Translations under genes and position numbers: made by a program | The notes under the pieces: generated by a model | What the model saw: the letters and a program-made list of their open reading frames with translations, nothing else | What the model was told of the DNA's origin: nothing | The model's database searches: none | DNA from: Hyphomicrobiales bacterium | Lineage (GTDB): Bacteria > Pseudomonadota > Alphaproteobacteria > Rhizobiales > Xanthobacteraceae | Length of the DNA: 64,000 nucleotides | Direction of reading: 5' to 3' | Assembly: GCA_017305715.1 (NCBI GenBank) | Contig: JAFKKG010000032.1 | Location: 59,082 to 123,081 of the forward strand | Shown: piece by piece, positions 53,306 to 61,888 of the stretch | Layout of the letters: each line of letters begins with the position of its first letter | Position numbering within the stretch: the stretch's first letter is position 1

Positions 53306-53323
53306 TTCGTTCAATAGACGAAC
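53306..53323. promoter_or_regulatory. Candidate IclR operator
   Basis: TTCGT-TCAATAG-ACGAA (with GTTC and GAAC half-sites) is an interrupted palindrome about 33 bases before the Rieske gene start, in the divergent promoter. Confidence 0.4.
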
Positions 53324-53355
53324 AAACGACATCCCCGACGATAGGGTGACTCGCC

Positions 53356-54714
53356 ATGATGAGCCAGGAAGCCAACGACCTGATCACCCGCACCGGGCCA
53401 AAAGACCCCTGCGGAAAACTGATGCGGATGTATTGGCAGCCGGCGGCGCTGGTCGACGAGTTGCAGGGGCCGCGGCCGGTCCGGCCCGTGAAGCTGCTCG
53501 GCGAGAACCTCGTGCTGTTCCGCGACGAGAACGGCAGCTACGGCCTGATCGACCGCCATTGCGCGCATCGCGGCGCCGACCTCGCGTTCGGCCGTCTGGA
53601 AAATGGCGGCCTGCGCTGCGCCTTCCATGGCTGGCTGTTCGACACGGCAGGCCAGTGCATCGAGACCCCGGCTGAGCCGAAGGGCTCGAACCTGTGCAAG
53701 AACATCAAGCAACGTTCCTATCCCGTGGTCGAGAAGCGCGGCATCCTCTGGGCTTATCTCGGCGAAGGCGCCCCGCCGGCATTTCCGGAGATCGATTGTT
53801 TTGTTGCGCCCGATAGCCACACCTTCGCGTTCAAGGGCCATATGAACTGCAACTGGCTGCAGGCGCTGGAAGTCGGCATTGATCCCGCGCATGCCTCCTT
53901 CCTGCACCGCTTCTTCGAGGACGAGGATATTTCGGCCGCCTATGGCAAACAGTTCCGCGGCGCGTCCGCCGGGTCAGACATGCCGATGACGAAAATCCTG
54001 CGCGAATACGACAACCCGATCATCAATGTCGAACACACCGAATACGGCCTGCGGCTGATCGCGCTGCGCGAGATCGACGCCGAGCGCACCCATGTGCGTG
54101 TCACCAATCAACTGTTCCCGCACGGTTTCGTCATTCCGATGAGCACGGAGATGACGATCACGCAGTGGCACGTGCCGATCGACGACGAGAACTGCTACTG
54201 GTACGCGATCTTCACCAGCTACACGACGCCGGTCGACAAGAAGAAGATGCGCGACCAGCGCCTCGCACTCTATGAATTGCCCGATTACAAGTCGCGCAAG
54301 AACCGGTCGAACGATTACGGCTTCGATCCGCACGAGCAGGCGACCGCGACCTATACCGGCATGGGCGCCGACATCAACGTGCATGACCAGTGGGCGGTGG
54401 AGTCGATGGGCGCGATCCAGGACCGTACCAACGAGCATCTCGGCACCTCGGACAAGGCGATCGTGCAATATCGCCGCCTGCTGCGGCAGGAGATCGAGAC
54501 CGTCGCCGGCGGCCAGAAGCCGATGCTGTTCCTCGACGAGGCGCATGCGCGCAGCATCCAGGGTCCGGCCACCATGGACGGCATCGGGCCGACCCAGGGC
54601 TGGGAAATCTACTGGATGGAAGTCGACGTCAAACGCCGCCGCGGCGCGCCATGGGCGGCGCCGGTGCCGGGTGAGATATCCGACAAGATCCGGCATCTGA
54701 CGGCGGCAGAGTGA
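53356..54714 (+). CDS. Rieske aromatic-ring hydroxylating oxygenase, alpha subunit
   Basis: A 452-aa oxygenase. The Rieske 2Fe-2S ligands are Cys69, His71, Cys88 and His91 (CAHRGADLAFGR, then CAFHGW). The mononuclear iron ligands are His179 and His184 in EVGIDPAHASFLH, with Asp176 as the electron-transfer bridge. There is no beta subunit, ferredoxin or reductase gene nearby, so it is probably an alpha-only (alpha3) type needing distant electron donors. The substrate is unknown. It is followed by a repeat and a glutamine-synthetase-like gene. Confidence 0.92.
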   Translation: MMSQEANDLITRTGPKDPCGKLMRMYWQPAALVDELQGPRPVRPVKLLGENLVLFRDENGSYGLIDRHCAHRGADLAFGRLENGGLRCAFHGWLFDTAGQCIETPAEPKGSNLCKNIKQRSYPVVEKRGILWAYLGEGAPPAFPEIDCFVAPDSHTFAFKGHMNCNWLQALEVGIDPAHASFLHRFFEDEDISAAYGKQFRGASAGSDMPMTKILREYDNPIINVEHTEYGLRLIALREIDAERTHVRVTNQLFPHGFVIPMSTEMTITQWHVPIDDENCYWYAIFTSYTTPVDKKKMRDQRLALYELPDYKSRKNRSNDYGFDPHEQATATYTGMGADINVHDQWAVESMGAIQDRTNEHLGTSDKAIVQYRRLLRQEIETVAGGQKPMLFLDEAHARSIQGPATMDGIGPTQGWEIYWMEVDVKRRRGAPWAAPVPGEISDKIRHLTAAE

Positions 54715-54724
54715 TGGGTGCGAT

Positions 54725-54808
54725 GTCGTCATTCCGGGGCGATGCGTCAGCATCGAACCCGGAATCTCGAGGTTCCGGGTCTGGTCCTTCGGACCATCCC
54801 GGAACGAC
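54725..54808. repeat. Palindromic repeat (GTCATTCCGGGG / CCCGGAACGAC)
   Basis: GTCGTCATTCCGGG is mirrored by CCCGGAACGAC, and the inside holds CGATGCGTCAGCATCG and TGGTCCTTCGGACCA hairpins. It lies between the Rieske and glutamine-synthetase-like genes and would fold in their mRNA. Confidence 0.75.
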
Positions 54809-54829
54809 AGGCAACAAAGGACCAGTGCG

Positions 54830-56266
54830 TTGAGTTTTGTCGAGCGTCACGGCCTGTGGTCGGCGGAGCAGAAGGACGCAGCGAGCCGTCTGCGCCGCCT
54901 TGTCGAAGAACAAAAGCTCGAAGTGATCCGGCTGTCATTTCCGGATCAGCACGGCATCCTGCGCGGCAAGACGCTGGTGGCGGGCGAGGCGCTGGCCTCG
55001 CTGGAGAGCGGCTGCTCCATTACCACCACCATGCTCGCCAAGGACACCTCGCACCGCACGGTGTTTCCGGTGTTCACCTCCGGCGGCGGTTTCGGCATGC
55101 GCGAGATGGAAGGGGCAGCCGATGTCTTGATGGTGGCAGATCCCACCACGTTCCGCGTGTTGCCGTGGGCGCCGACGACCGGCTGGCTGTTGTGCGACCT
55201 CTATTTCAGCGATGGCCGCCCGGTGCCGTTCGCGACGCGACATATCTATCGAAAGGTGATCGATCAGCTCGGCGCGCGCGGTTACGACTTCGTCGCCGGG
55301 CTGGAAGTCGAGTTTCACCTCTTCAAGCTGGAAGATGCGCGCATGGCGCCGGAGGATGCCGGGCAGCCCGGACAGCCTCCTTCGGTGAGCCTGCTGTCGC
55401 AGGGCTATCAATACCTCACCGAGCAGCGCTACGACCAGATGGAGCCGGCGCTCGAAATCATCCGCCGCGATGTGCTGGCGCTCGGCCTTCCCTTGCGCTC
55501 GGTCGAGGTCGAGTTCGGCCCGAGCCAGTGCGAATTTACTTTCGCGCCGACCCGGGGATTGACGCCCGCCGACAACATGGTGCTGTTTCGCTCCGCCGTG
55601 AAACAGATCGCACGCCGTCATGGTTATCATGCGACCTTCATGTGCCGGCCCAAACTGCCGAACGTATTCGCATCCGGCTGGCACCTGCATCAATCGATCG
55701 TGTCGCGCACCAGCGGCGCGAATGCCTTCATGACCACGGAAGGCGGCGAGGTGCTGAGCCCGTTTGCGCGCAACTATCTCGCCGGATTGCTGCTGCACGC
55801 CCGCGCCTCGGCCGTGTTCACGACGCCGACCATCAATGGCTACAAGCGCTATCGCACCTATTCGCTGGCGCCGGACCGCGCGATCTGGGGCCGCGACAAC
55901 AGAGGCGTCATGATCCGCGTGCTCGGCGGCCCCAACGACGGTGCGACGCGTCTGGAAAACCGCATCGGCGAGCCCGCGGCCAATCCCTATCTCTACATGG
56001 CCTCGCAGATTCTCTCCGGCCTCGACGGCGTCGACCGCAAGCTCGATCCCGGCCCATCCGCCGACACGCCGTATGAAACCAAGGCGGCGCTGTTGCCGAA
56101 GTCGCTGCGCGAGGCGGTGTTTGCGCTCGACGACGATCCGTTCTTCCGCGCCGCATTCGGCAAGGAGTTCGTGGATTACTACGTCCACATCAAGAATGCC
56201 GAGATCGAACGCTTTCAGGCCGAGGTGTCGGATTGGGAACATCGCGAATATTTCGAGACGTTTTGA
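54830..56266 (+). CDS. Glutamine synthetase family protein (gamma-glutamyl-amide ligase-like)
   Basis: A 478-aa enzyme of the GS superfamily that should use ATP to join glutamate to an amine. Metal and substrate segments are present: GLEVEFHLF, VEVEFGPSQCEFTF, the ATP region ASGWHLHQS, and RLENRIGEPAANPYLYMA. It differs from true GlnA, being closer to amine-utilising forms such as PuuA and anilide or ethylamide ligases. No ATG exists; the TTG at 54830 follows AAAGGA by 9 bases. With the Rieske gene it probably forms a catabolic pair. Confidence 0.88.
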   Translation: MSFVERHGLWSAEQKDAASRLRRLVEEQKLEVIRLSFPDQHGILRGKTLVAGEALASLESGCSITTTMLAKDTSHRTVFPVFTSGGGFGMREMEGAADVLMVADPTTFRVLPWAPTTGWLLCDLYFSDGRPVPFATRHIYRKVIDQLGARGYDFVAGLEVEFHLFKLEDARMAPEDAGQPGQPPSVSLLSQGYQYLTEQRYDQMEPALEIIRRDVLALGLPLRSVEVEFGPSQCEFTFAPTRGLTPADNMVLFRSAVKQIARRHGYHATFMCRPKLPNVFASGWHLHQSIVSRTSGANAFMTTEGGEVLSPFARNYLAGLLLHARASAVFTTPTINGYKRYRTYSLAPDRAIWGRDNRGVMIRVLGGPNDGATRLENRIGEPAANPYLYMASQILSGLDGVDRKLDPGPSADTPYETKAALLPKSLREAVFALDDDPFFRAAFGKEFVDYYVHIKNAEIERFQAEVSDWEHREYFETF

Positions 56267-56340
56267 GCGGCTGACGCTTTCGCCGGCCAATCGTAACCCG
56301 GACGTAAATTTTCCTATCGGTATTGCGCAAATCCGCCGAT

Positions 56341-56362
56341 ACCTCCGTGATCATACGGAGGT
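56341..56362. terminator. Hairpin after the GS-like gene
   Basis: ACCTCCGT-GATCAT-ACGGAGGT is a perfect 8-bp stem 75 bases after the stop codon. There is no T-run. It may be a terminator or a leader hairpin for the chemoreceptor gene; its CCTCC could hide a ribosome site. Confidence 0.45.
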
Positions 56363-56446
56363 CAAACATTGATCCCATTAACCTGATTGGAGCCCGCCCG
56401 GGTGCAAAGCTGGATCATTCTGATTCGTGCTGCCGGGACTCCAACC

Positions 56447-58429
56447 ATGAAGAACATCCGCTTTTCCATCGGCCTTCGCATCTACACCATTATCGGTCTC
56501 AGCTTCTGCGGTTTGATCGGACTGGCGGTCATGCAGGCGAGCAACCTCGCCGAATCGCTCAAGCAGCAACGGCAGGATGAACTGAAGCACCTCACCGAGA
56601 TTGCATTGAGCATCGCCGGCGAAGAACACGAAAACGCCGTGAGCGGCCGATCTTCCGATGAGGCCGCGCGGATAACCGCCGCGGCGCGGATATCCAAACT
56701 TCGTTACGGCAAAGGCGACTACTTTTGGATCAACGATTTCGGTCCACGAATGATCATGCACCCGGCGAAACCGGAATTGAACGGTCAGGACCTGACACAG
56801 AACAAGGATCCCAACGGCAAGCAATTATTCGTCGAATTCGTCAAGGTCGTGAAGAACCAGGGCTCCGGCTTCGTCGAATACCAATGGCCCAAGCCGGGCA
56901 AGGATGCCCCGCAACCGAAGCTGTCCTACGTCACCGGCTTTGCGCCATGGGGCTGGGTCATCGGTACCGGGGTTTACATCGACGATTTGCAGGCCCAGCT
57001 CTGGGACAGCGCGAAGCAGGTGATCATTACCGCTGCGATCCTGATCGCGTTGCTCGGCGCCGTCACCCTGATCATTGCACGTCGGATGTCCGCGGCACTG
57101 GTGACCATGACTTCGGCCGTCACAAGACTCGGCGAAGGCGATTTCGACATCAAGCTTCCGGGCCTCGATCGCGGCGACGAACTCGGCGACATGGCGCGCT
57201 CGATCGAACGCTTCAGGACCAGGGCGGCCGAAAAGGCCCGCAGCGAGGCGTTCCTGGAGGAAGAGCGTCGGCAAATCGCCGAGCGCAATAAAGGCGCCGC
57301 CCTTCAGGAGATGGCCGACACGGTCGAGCGGGAAACCAATACGGCGGTCGGCGCGGTCGCGGCGGGAACCGAACGGATGGCCAGCAACGCAATTCTGATG
57401 ACTGACAGCGCCCTGATGCTCGGAAAGAACAGCAGCAGTGTCGCAGCAGCGGCAGAGGAGGCTCTCACCAACGCCCAGACAGTCGCAAAGGCTTCCTCGC
57501 AATTGAGCGCGTCGATTGCCGAGATCGCCACACAGGTCAATTCGTCACGGGCGCTAACGCTCCAGGCCGTGACGGCATCGACCCATGCCCAGTCCACCAT
57601 TGCCAAATTGTCCGAAGCCGCCAACAAGGTCGGGACCGTCACCAACCTGATCAGCGAAATTGCGAGCCAGACAAACCTGTTGGCCCTCAATGCGACCATC
57701 GAGGCCGCCCGCGCCGGAGAAGCCGGCCGCGGCTTTGCCGTCGTCGCTGCGGAGGTCAAGTCGCTGGCGGAACAGACTGCGAAAGCCACCAGCGAGATCG
57801 CCCAGCAGATCACCGAGATCCAGGACGCGACGAAGGCATCCGTCACTTCGATCATCGGCATCGGAGAGGTGATCCGCAACGTCGAAACCGTATCCTCGAT
57901 CATCTCGAAGGCGATCGATGAGCAGAACGCCGTGACGATCGAGATTTCTCGCACCGTTGAGGAGACCTCGCATGCCGCCCGGGAAGTCGCCTCACAGATC
58001 GCTTCCGTATCCAATGAAGCCATCGAGACCGGTCGGCGTGCCACCGAAATCCGTGACGGCTCCGCGGAGATCGCCGGCAAGGTCGACGAACTGCGCGCCA
58101 CACTCGTTCGTGTCATCCGGACATCGACGAGCGACGTCGACCGCCGAATTTCCAGCCGCATCGACATTCGCCGTCCCGGCTTGCTCAAGATTCAGGGGCG
58201 ATCCGACAGGGTCATGGTACGCGATCTTTCCGTTGGAGGCGCGGTGATTGACCAGAACCTTCCAAGTACGGCCATCAACACTCCCGTGACGTTGTTGATA
58301 GACGGCATTTCAGCCGAACTGACCGGTTTAGTCGCCCGCAAGGATGACGGCGCGACGCTCATCAGATTCGAACTGTCTGACGCGGTCAGCAAGATCCTCG
58401 AAGGGATCACGACTCGGCAAGCCGCCTGA
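56447..58429 (+). CDS. Methyl-accepting chemotaxis protein with C-terminal PilZ domain
   Basis: A 660-aa chemoreceptor. Order: TM1 (about residues 9-30), periplasmic single Cache domain ([16 protein letters not shown] around 91-106), TM2 (192-211), HAMP, a long signalling hairpin with tip [20 protein letters not shown] near 403-422, and then a PilZ domain (about 565-655). The PilZ c-di-GMP pattern is visible as RRISSR (566-571) and RDLSVGG (592-598). It may tie chemotaxis to c-di-GMP. I chose the ATG at 56447 (MKNIRFSIG), not the open frame from 56387. Confidence 0.93.
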   Translation: MKNIRFSIGLRIYTIIGLSFCGLIGLAVMQASNLAESLKQQRQDELKHLTEIALSIAGEEHENAVSGRSSDEAARITAAARISKLRYGKGDYFWINDFGPRMIMHPAKPELNGQDLTQNKDPNGKQLFVEFVKVVKNQGSGFVEYQWPKPGKDAPQPKLSYVTGFAPWGWVIGTGVYIDDLQAQLWDSAKQVIITAAILIALLGAVTLIIARRMSAALVTMTSAVTRLGEGDFDIKLPGLDRGDELGDMARSIERFRTRAAEKARSEAFLEEERRQIAERNKGAALQEMADTVERETNTAVGAVAAGTERMASNAILMTDSALMLGKNSSSVAAAAEEALTNAQTVAKASSQLSASIAEIATQVNSSRALTLQAVTASTHAQSTIAKLSEAANKVGTVTNLISEIASQTNLLALNATIEAARAGEAGRGFAVVAAEVKSLAEQTAKATSEIAQQITEIQDATKASVTSIIGIGEVIRNVETVSSIISKAIDEQNAVTIEISRTVEETSHAAREVASQIASVSNEAIETGRRATEIRDGSAEIAGKVDELRATLVRVIRTSTSDVDRRISSRIDIRRPGLLKIQGRSDRVMVRDLSVGGAVIDQNLPSTAINTPVTLLIDGISAELTGLVARKDDGATLIRFELSDAVSKILEGITTRQAA

Positions 58430-58472
58430 TACGGATGGCTTCGCTCGCTTAGAAGCGAACCCGCCGGCTGTC

Positions 58473-59939
58473 TCACACCACCGCATTCCGCCTGATGACT
58501 TCGCGATAGAACGATGCGCTCAGTTTCGGCATCCGGGCTTGCGTGTTGAAGTCGACATAATAAATGCCAAAACGCTTCTGGTAGCCGTCCATCCATTCGA
58601 AATTATCGATCAGGCTCCACAGGAAGTAGCCGGCCACGGGGATGCCTTCCGACGTCGCGCGCTGCAGGTGGAACAGGTAATTGCGCAGATACATGACCCG
58701 GTCGAGGTCGTAGATGTTGCCGTCCGCGGCCGGCTGGTCCGTCGACGATGTGCCGTTCTCGGTGATGTAGATCGACTTCACGCCCCAGATTTTTGCGGCA
58801 TGCCGCGGCGCCCAATACAGCGCCTCCGGTCCGAACCTCAGCCAGGCCACATCCATATGCGGGAACGACGCGGGGAACGGCGCCAACGTATAGCCGCGCG
58901 CATTGTCCGCAGCCACGACGTAGTGATCTGGCGTATAGACATTGAGCCCGACGAAATCGATCGGCGATGAAATGATGCGCAGATCCTCAGGCGTATGTTT
59001 CGGGGCGTCGGCCTGCTCCAGATAGCTGTCCGGGAATTTTCCCTCGAGGATCGCGGTCAGATAGCCGGCGTTGAGTTCGCGCACGGCAAGTTCCGCGGCT
59101 TGGATGTTCGCAGGCGTCTCGATCGCGGGGATGCAGTTGACCATGTTCTCGGCGAGGCCGATTTTGGTGCCAGGCCTGGCGTGGGCCCGGATCGCCTGCA
59201 CGGCAAGGCCGTGGCCGAGGGCGACATGGTGACGAACCTGGTTCTGCTCGCCTTGCGACAGTTTCAGGCCCGGCGCATCCAGTCCAAGGCCGTGGCCGAG
59301 ATGAACCAGCCGCGAACATTCGTTGATCGTGAAAATATGCTTCACGCGATCGCTCAGGCGCTCGGCGACATAGCCGGAATAATCCGCAAACGCCTTTGCG
59401 GTATCGCGCGACATCCAGCCGCCAAAACGGTCCTGCAGCGTCTGCGGCAGATCCCAATGATAGAGGGTGGCATACGGCTCGATGCCGCCCGCCAGCAAGT
59501 CGTCGAGAAGACGGTTATAGAAATCGAGGCCCTTCGGATGGGGCGTGCCGGTGCCCTCCGGGAACACCCGCGGCCATGCGATCGAGAAGCGATAGGTCTT
59601 TGCGCCCAGCGCCTTCATCAGCTGGACGTCTTCCTTGTACCTGTTGTAGTGGTCGTCGGCGACGTCGCCGGTGCTGTTGTCGGAAATTTTCCCGGGCGTG
59701 TGCGCAAAGCGGTCCCAGATCGACGGGCCGCGTCCGTCCGTGTTGACGGCACCCTCGATCTGATAGGACGAGGTCGCCGTGCCCCATCGGAAATCGGCGG
59801 GAAACGCCGCGACCGGTTGTTGGCCGCCCGGCTTGGATTGTGCGTCAGCAGATTTGATCGATCCGGCCGACAGGCCGAGCGCCGCCCCGCCTGCGAGCTT
59901 GCCAAGCTGACGCCGGGAAAATTTGTTCGACCACATCAA
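58473..59939 (-). CDS. Exported GH1 beta-glucosidase
   Basis: A 488-aa family 1 glycosidase that releases glucose from beta-glucosides. A Tat signal (NKFSRRQLGKLAGGAALGL) suggests folded export to the periplasm. The acid/base Glu207 is in TINEC, where Cys replaces the usual Pro of NEP, and the nucleophile Glu394 is in YITENGT. It starts 27 bases after the GH17 gene in the same direction, so the two are probably one glucan-processing operon. Confidence 0.93.
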   Translation of the reverse strand: MMWSNKFSRRQLGKLAGGAALGLSAGSIKSADAQSKPGGQQPVAAFPADFRWGTATSSYQIEGAVNTDGRGPSIWDRFAHTPGKISDNSTGDVADDHYNRYKEDVQLMKALGAKTYRFSIAWPRVFPEGTGTPHPKGLDFYNRLLDDLLAGGIEPYATLYHWDLPQTLQDRFGGWMSRDTAKAFADYSGYVAERLSDRVKHIFTINECSRLVHLGHGLGLDAPGLKLSQGEQNQVRHHVALGHGLAVQAIRAHARPGTKIGLAENMVNCIPAIETPANIQAAELAVRELNAGYLTAILEGKFPDSYLEQADAPKHTPEDLRIISSPIDFVGLNVYTPDHYVVAADNARGYTLAPFPASFPHMDVAWLRFGPEALYWAPRHAAKIWGVKSIYITENGTSSTDQPAADGNIYDLDRVMYLRNYLFHLQRATSEGIPVAGYFLWSLIDNFEWMDGYQKRFGIYYVDFNTQARMPKLSASFYREVIRRNAVV

Positions 59940-59966
59940 TTCGTTCCCGGCACCAGAGCCCCAAAG

Positions 59967-61712
59967 CTATTTGTCGCATTCGGCCTTTGACGTCGCCGCA
60001 ATAAGGCCACCGGCTGCGCCAGCTTGCGGTGCCGGCTGCGGCAGCGACACCACCGCGCTCAGGACGGCCACGGAACGCGGCGGCCATAGTGCTGCGCCTA
60101 ACAACAGGAATGCCGCCGCGGTCCACAGCGACTGCCAGTTGTGAACGCCTTCGTTGAAAACAAGGAACAGTGCGGCGGCCACCAGCAGGCCGGCGAACAC
60201 CGCTTCGGCGGTGGCGGCGATGTCCGGCTTGCGGGGGCACAGCAGCGCCAGGGCGCAGACCGGCACCGCCGCCATGGTCAGGCTGGCAAACGGAAAGTCG
60301 CGCGACCTCGGATCGAACACCAGGCCGAGCGCGATCTCCACCGTGACCAGCGTGGTTGCAACGAGCACGAAGCCCAGCAGCAGCGCAGGCAGCGATGAGG
60401 GCCAGCCCTCGCGCGGGCCGACCATTTCCCGGAAGGTCGGCAGTGGCCGCCCGGCCATCAACGCGTTGGCGCATAGCAGCGGCAGCGTGACGGCCGCGGT
60501 CAGCAGCAGGCCCTGGTTGAACAGGCCGGCGACACCGTAGTTTTCGTAACCAGCCTTCTCTGCGGCCAGCCCCAGCAGGATTCCGCCGGCCGTGGCACAG
60601 GCCGACACCGCAAGCCACGGCATCAGTCCGGTCGGCGACGGCCGGCGCCACGGCGTCAGCAAGGCGACCATGAATATGGCCGTGCCGAACGCGAGCCCGG
60701 CGCCGAGTTGCAGCTTCCAGAACGGATAATTGCTGACCGCCGATCCCGGCGCGTGCTTGAGCTGGCGCGTCACGCCGTCAAACAGGCCCCAATGCGCGCC
60801 GACGGTGCCTTCCCATTGCCGCTTCCATGGTTCGTCATAGGCCTCGAACACATTGACGCGAATTTTTTCGCGGTGGGCGCGATCGAGCAATCCGGAAATG
60901 AAAAGCCCCTGATTGATCCGTGACGGCAGCGAGACCTCGCGCATGCGCCCCTTGCTCGGCCAGCCGGCTTCGCCGATCAGGATATCCTTGCCGGGAAAGA
61001 CAGCGGCGACCTTGTGGTAGATGTCGATGACATGCACCGCCGCGTCTTCGGCGCGGATCGGCTCATCTTCCCAGAATGGCAGCATGTGGATGGTCACGAA
61101 ATCGACGTCGGCGGCCATTTCCTTGTAGCGCAGCCAGTAATCCCAGGAATCGGCGTAGGTGATCGGCGTATCGATCCGCGTTCTGACCGAGCGGATGATC
61201 TCGCGCAAATCGTTGACCGTCATTTCGCCGCGCAGCAGTACTTCGCTGCCGACGATGACGGACGACACGGTGCCCTTGTATTCCCTGGCCAGCGCTACGG
61301 CGGTATCGGCGAGCGCGGCATTCTTCGCGCGGTCGCGGCCGAGCCAGATGCCGAGAATGACTTTCAGCCCGACCTTCGACGCCAGTTGCGGCACCTTGTC
61401 GAGTCCATTTTCAACGGAGTAGGTGCGGATACAGTGAGATACCTGAGCAAGCTGATCGAGATCTTCCGCGATCTGCTCCGGCTTGATGACGATATCGGAA
61501 TTCCACGGCGTCTGCCCGCTGCGGAACGGCGCATAGGACACGCAGTCGAGCTTCCTGGCGGGATCGATCAGCGCATGATCCAGCAGCACGGGGCTCGCCA
61601 GCCAGTACCAGACCGCTACGATCAGGCTCATCGAGACAAGGAACAACGCCAGCGGTGCGGCCTTGCGGGAGACGGCGGATTGGAACTGGACTGGCGGATC
61701 ACCTGGCATCAA
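59967..61712 (-). CDS. Membrane GH17 glucan hydrolase/transglycosylase
   Basis: A 581-aa inner membrane protein. After one N-terminal membrane segment, a GH17 domain (residues about 55-330) faces the periplasm, with acid/base Glu157 in IVGSEVLLRG and nucleophile Glu248 in ILIGEAGWPS. The C-terminal half has about eight membrane segments. GH17-membrane proteins in Bradyrhizobium act on beta-1,3 glucans during cyclic glucan synthesis; this one fits by architecture. Confidence 0.9.
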   Translation of the reverse strand: MMPGDPPVQFQSAVSRKAAPLALFLVSMSLIVAVWYWLASPVLLDHALIDPARKLDCVSYAPFRSGQTPWNSDIVIKPEQIAEDLDQLAQVSHCIRTYSVENGLDKVPQLASKVGLKVILGIWLGRDRAKNAALADTAVALAREYKGTVSSVIVGSEVLLRGEMTVNDLREIIRSVRTRIDTPITYADSWDYWLRYKEMAADVDFVTIHMLPFWEDEPIRAEDAAVHVIDIYHKVAAVFPGKDILIGEAGWPSKGRMREVSLPSRINQGLFISGLLDRAHREKIRVNVFEAYDEPWKRQWEGTVGAHWGLFDGVTRQLKHAPGSAVSNYPFWKLQLGAGLAFGTAIFMVALLTPWRRPSPTGLMPWLAVSACATAGGILLGLAAEKAGYENYGVAGLFNQGLLLTAAVTLPLLCANALMAGRPLPTFREMVGPREGWPSSLPALLLGFVLVATTLVTVEIALGLVFDPRSRDFPFASLTMAAVPVCALALLCPRKPDIAATAEAVFAGLLVAAALFLVFNEGVHNWQSLWTAAAFLLLGAALWPPRSVAVLSAVVSLPQPAPQAGAAGGLIAATSKAECDK

Positions 61713-61888
61713 AGCAATGCCTTGAGCGTTCCCACGTCGGCCGCAACGTCAATGCTTGCGAAAAGCCGCTCCGGTCGCTGCGGAAAGCCATTGAACACAC
61801 GATTGGACATACTTTAGCCTGATGGCGGCCCGCCGGGGCTCGTTTTATGGTTCAAGTGCACACGGCCTGAACAATTCGGTCTGGGGGA

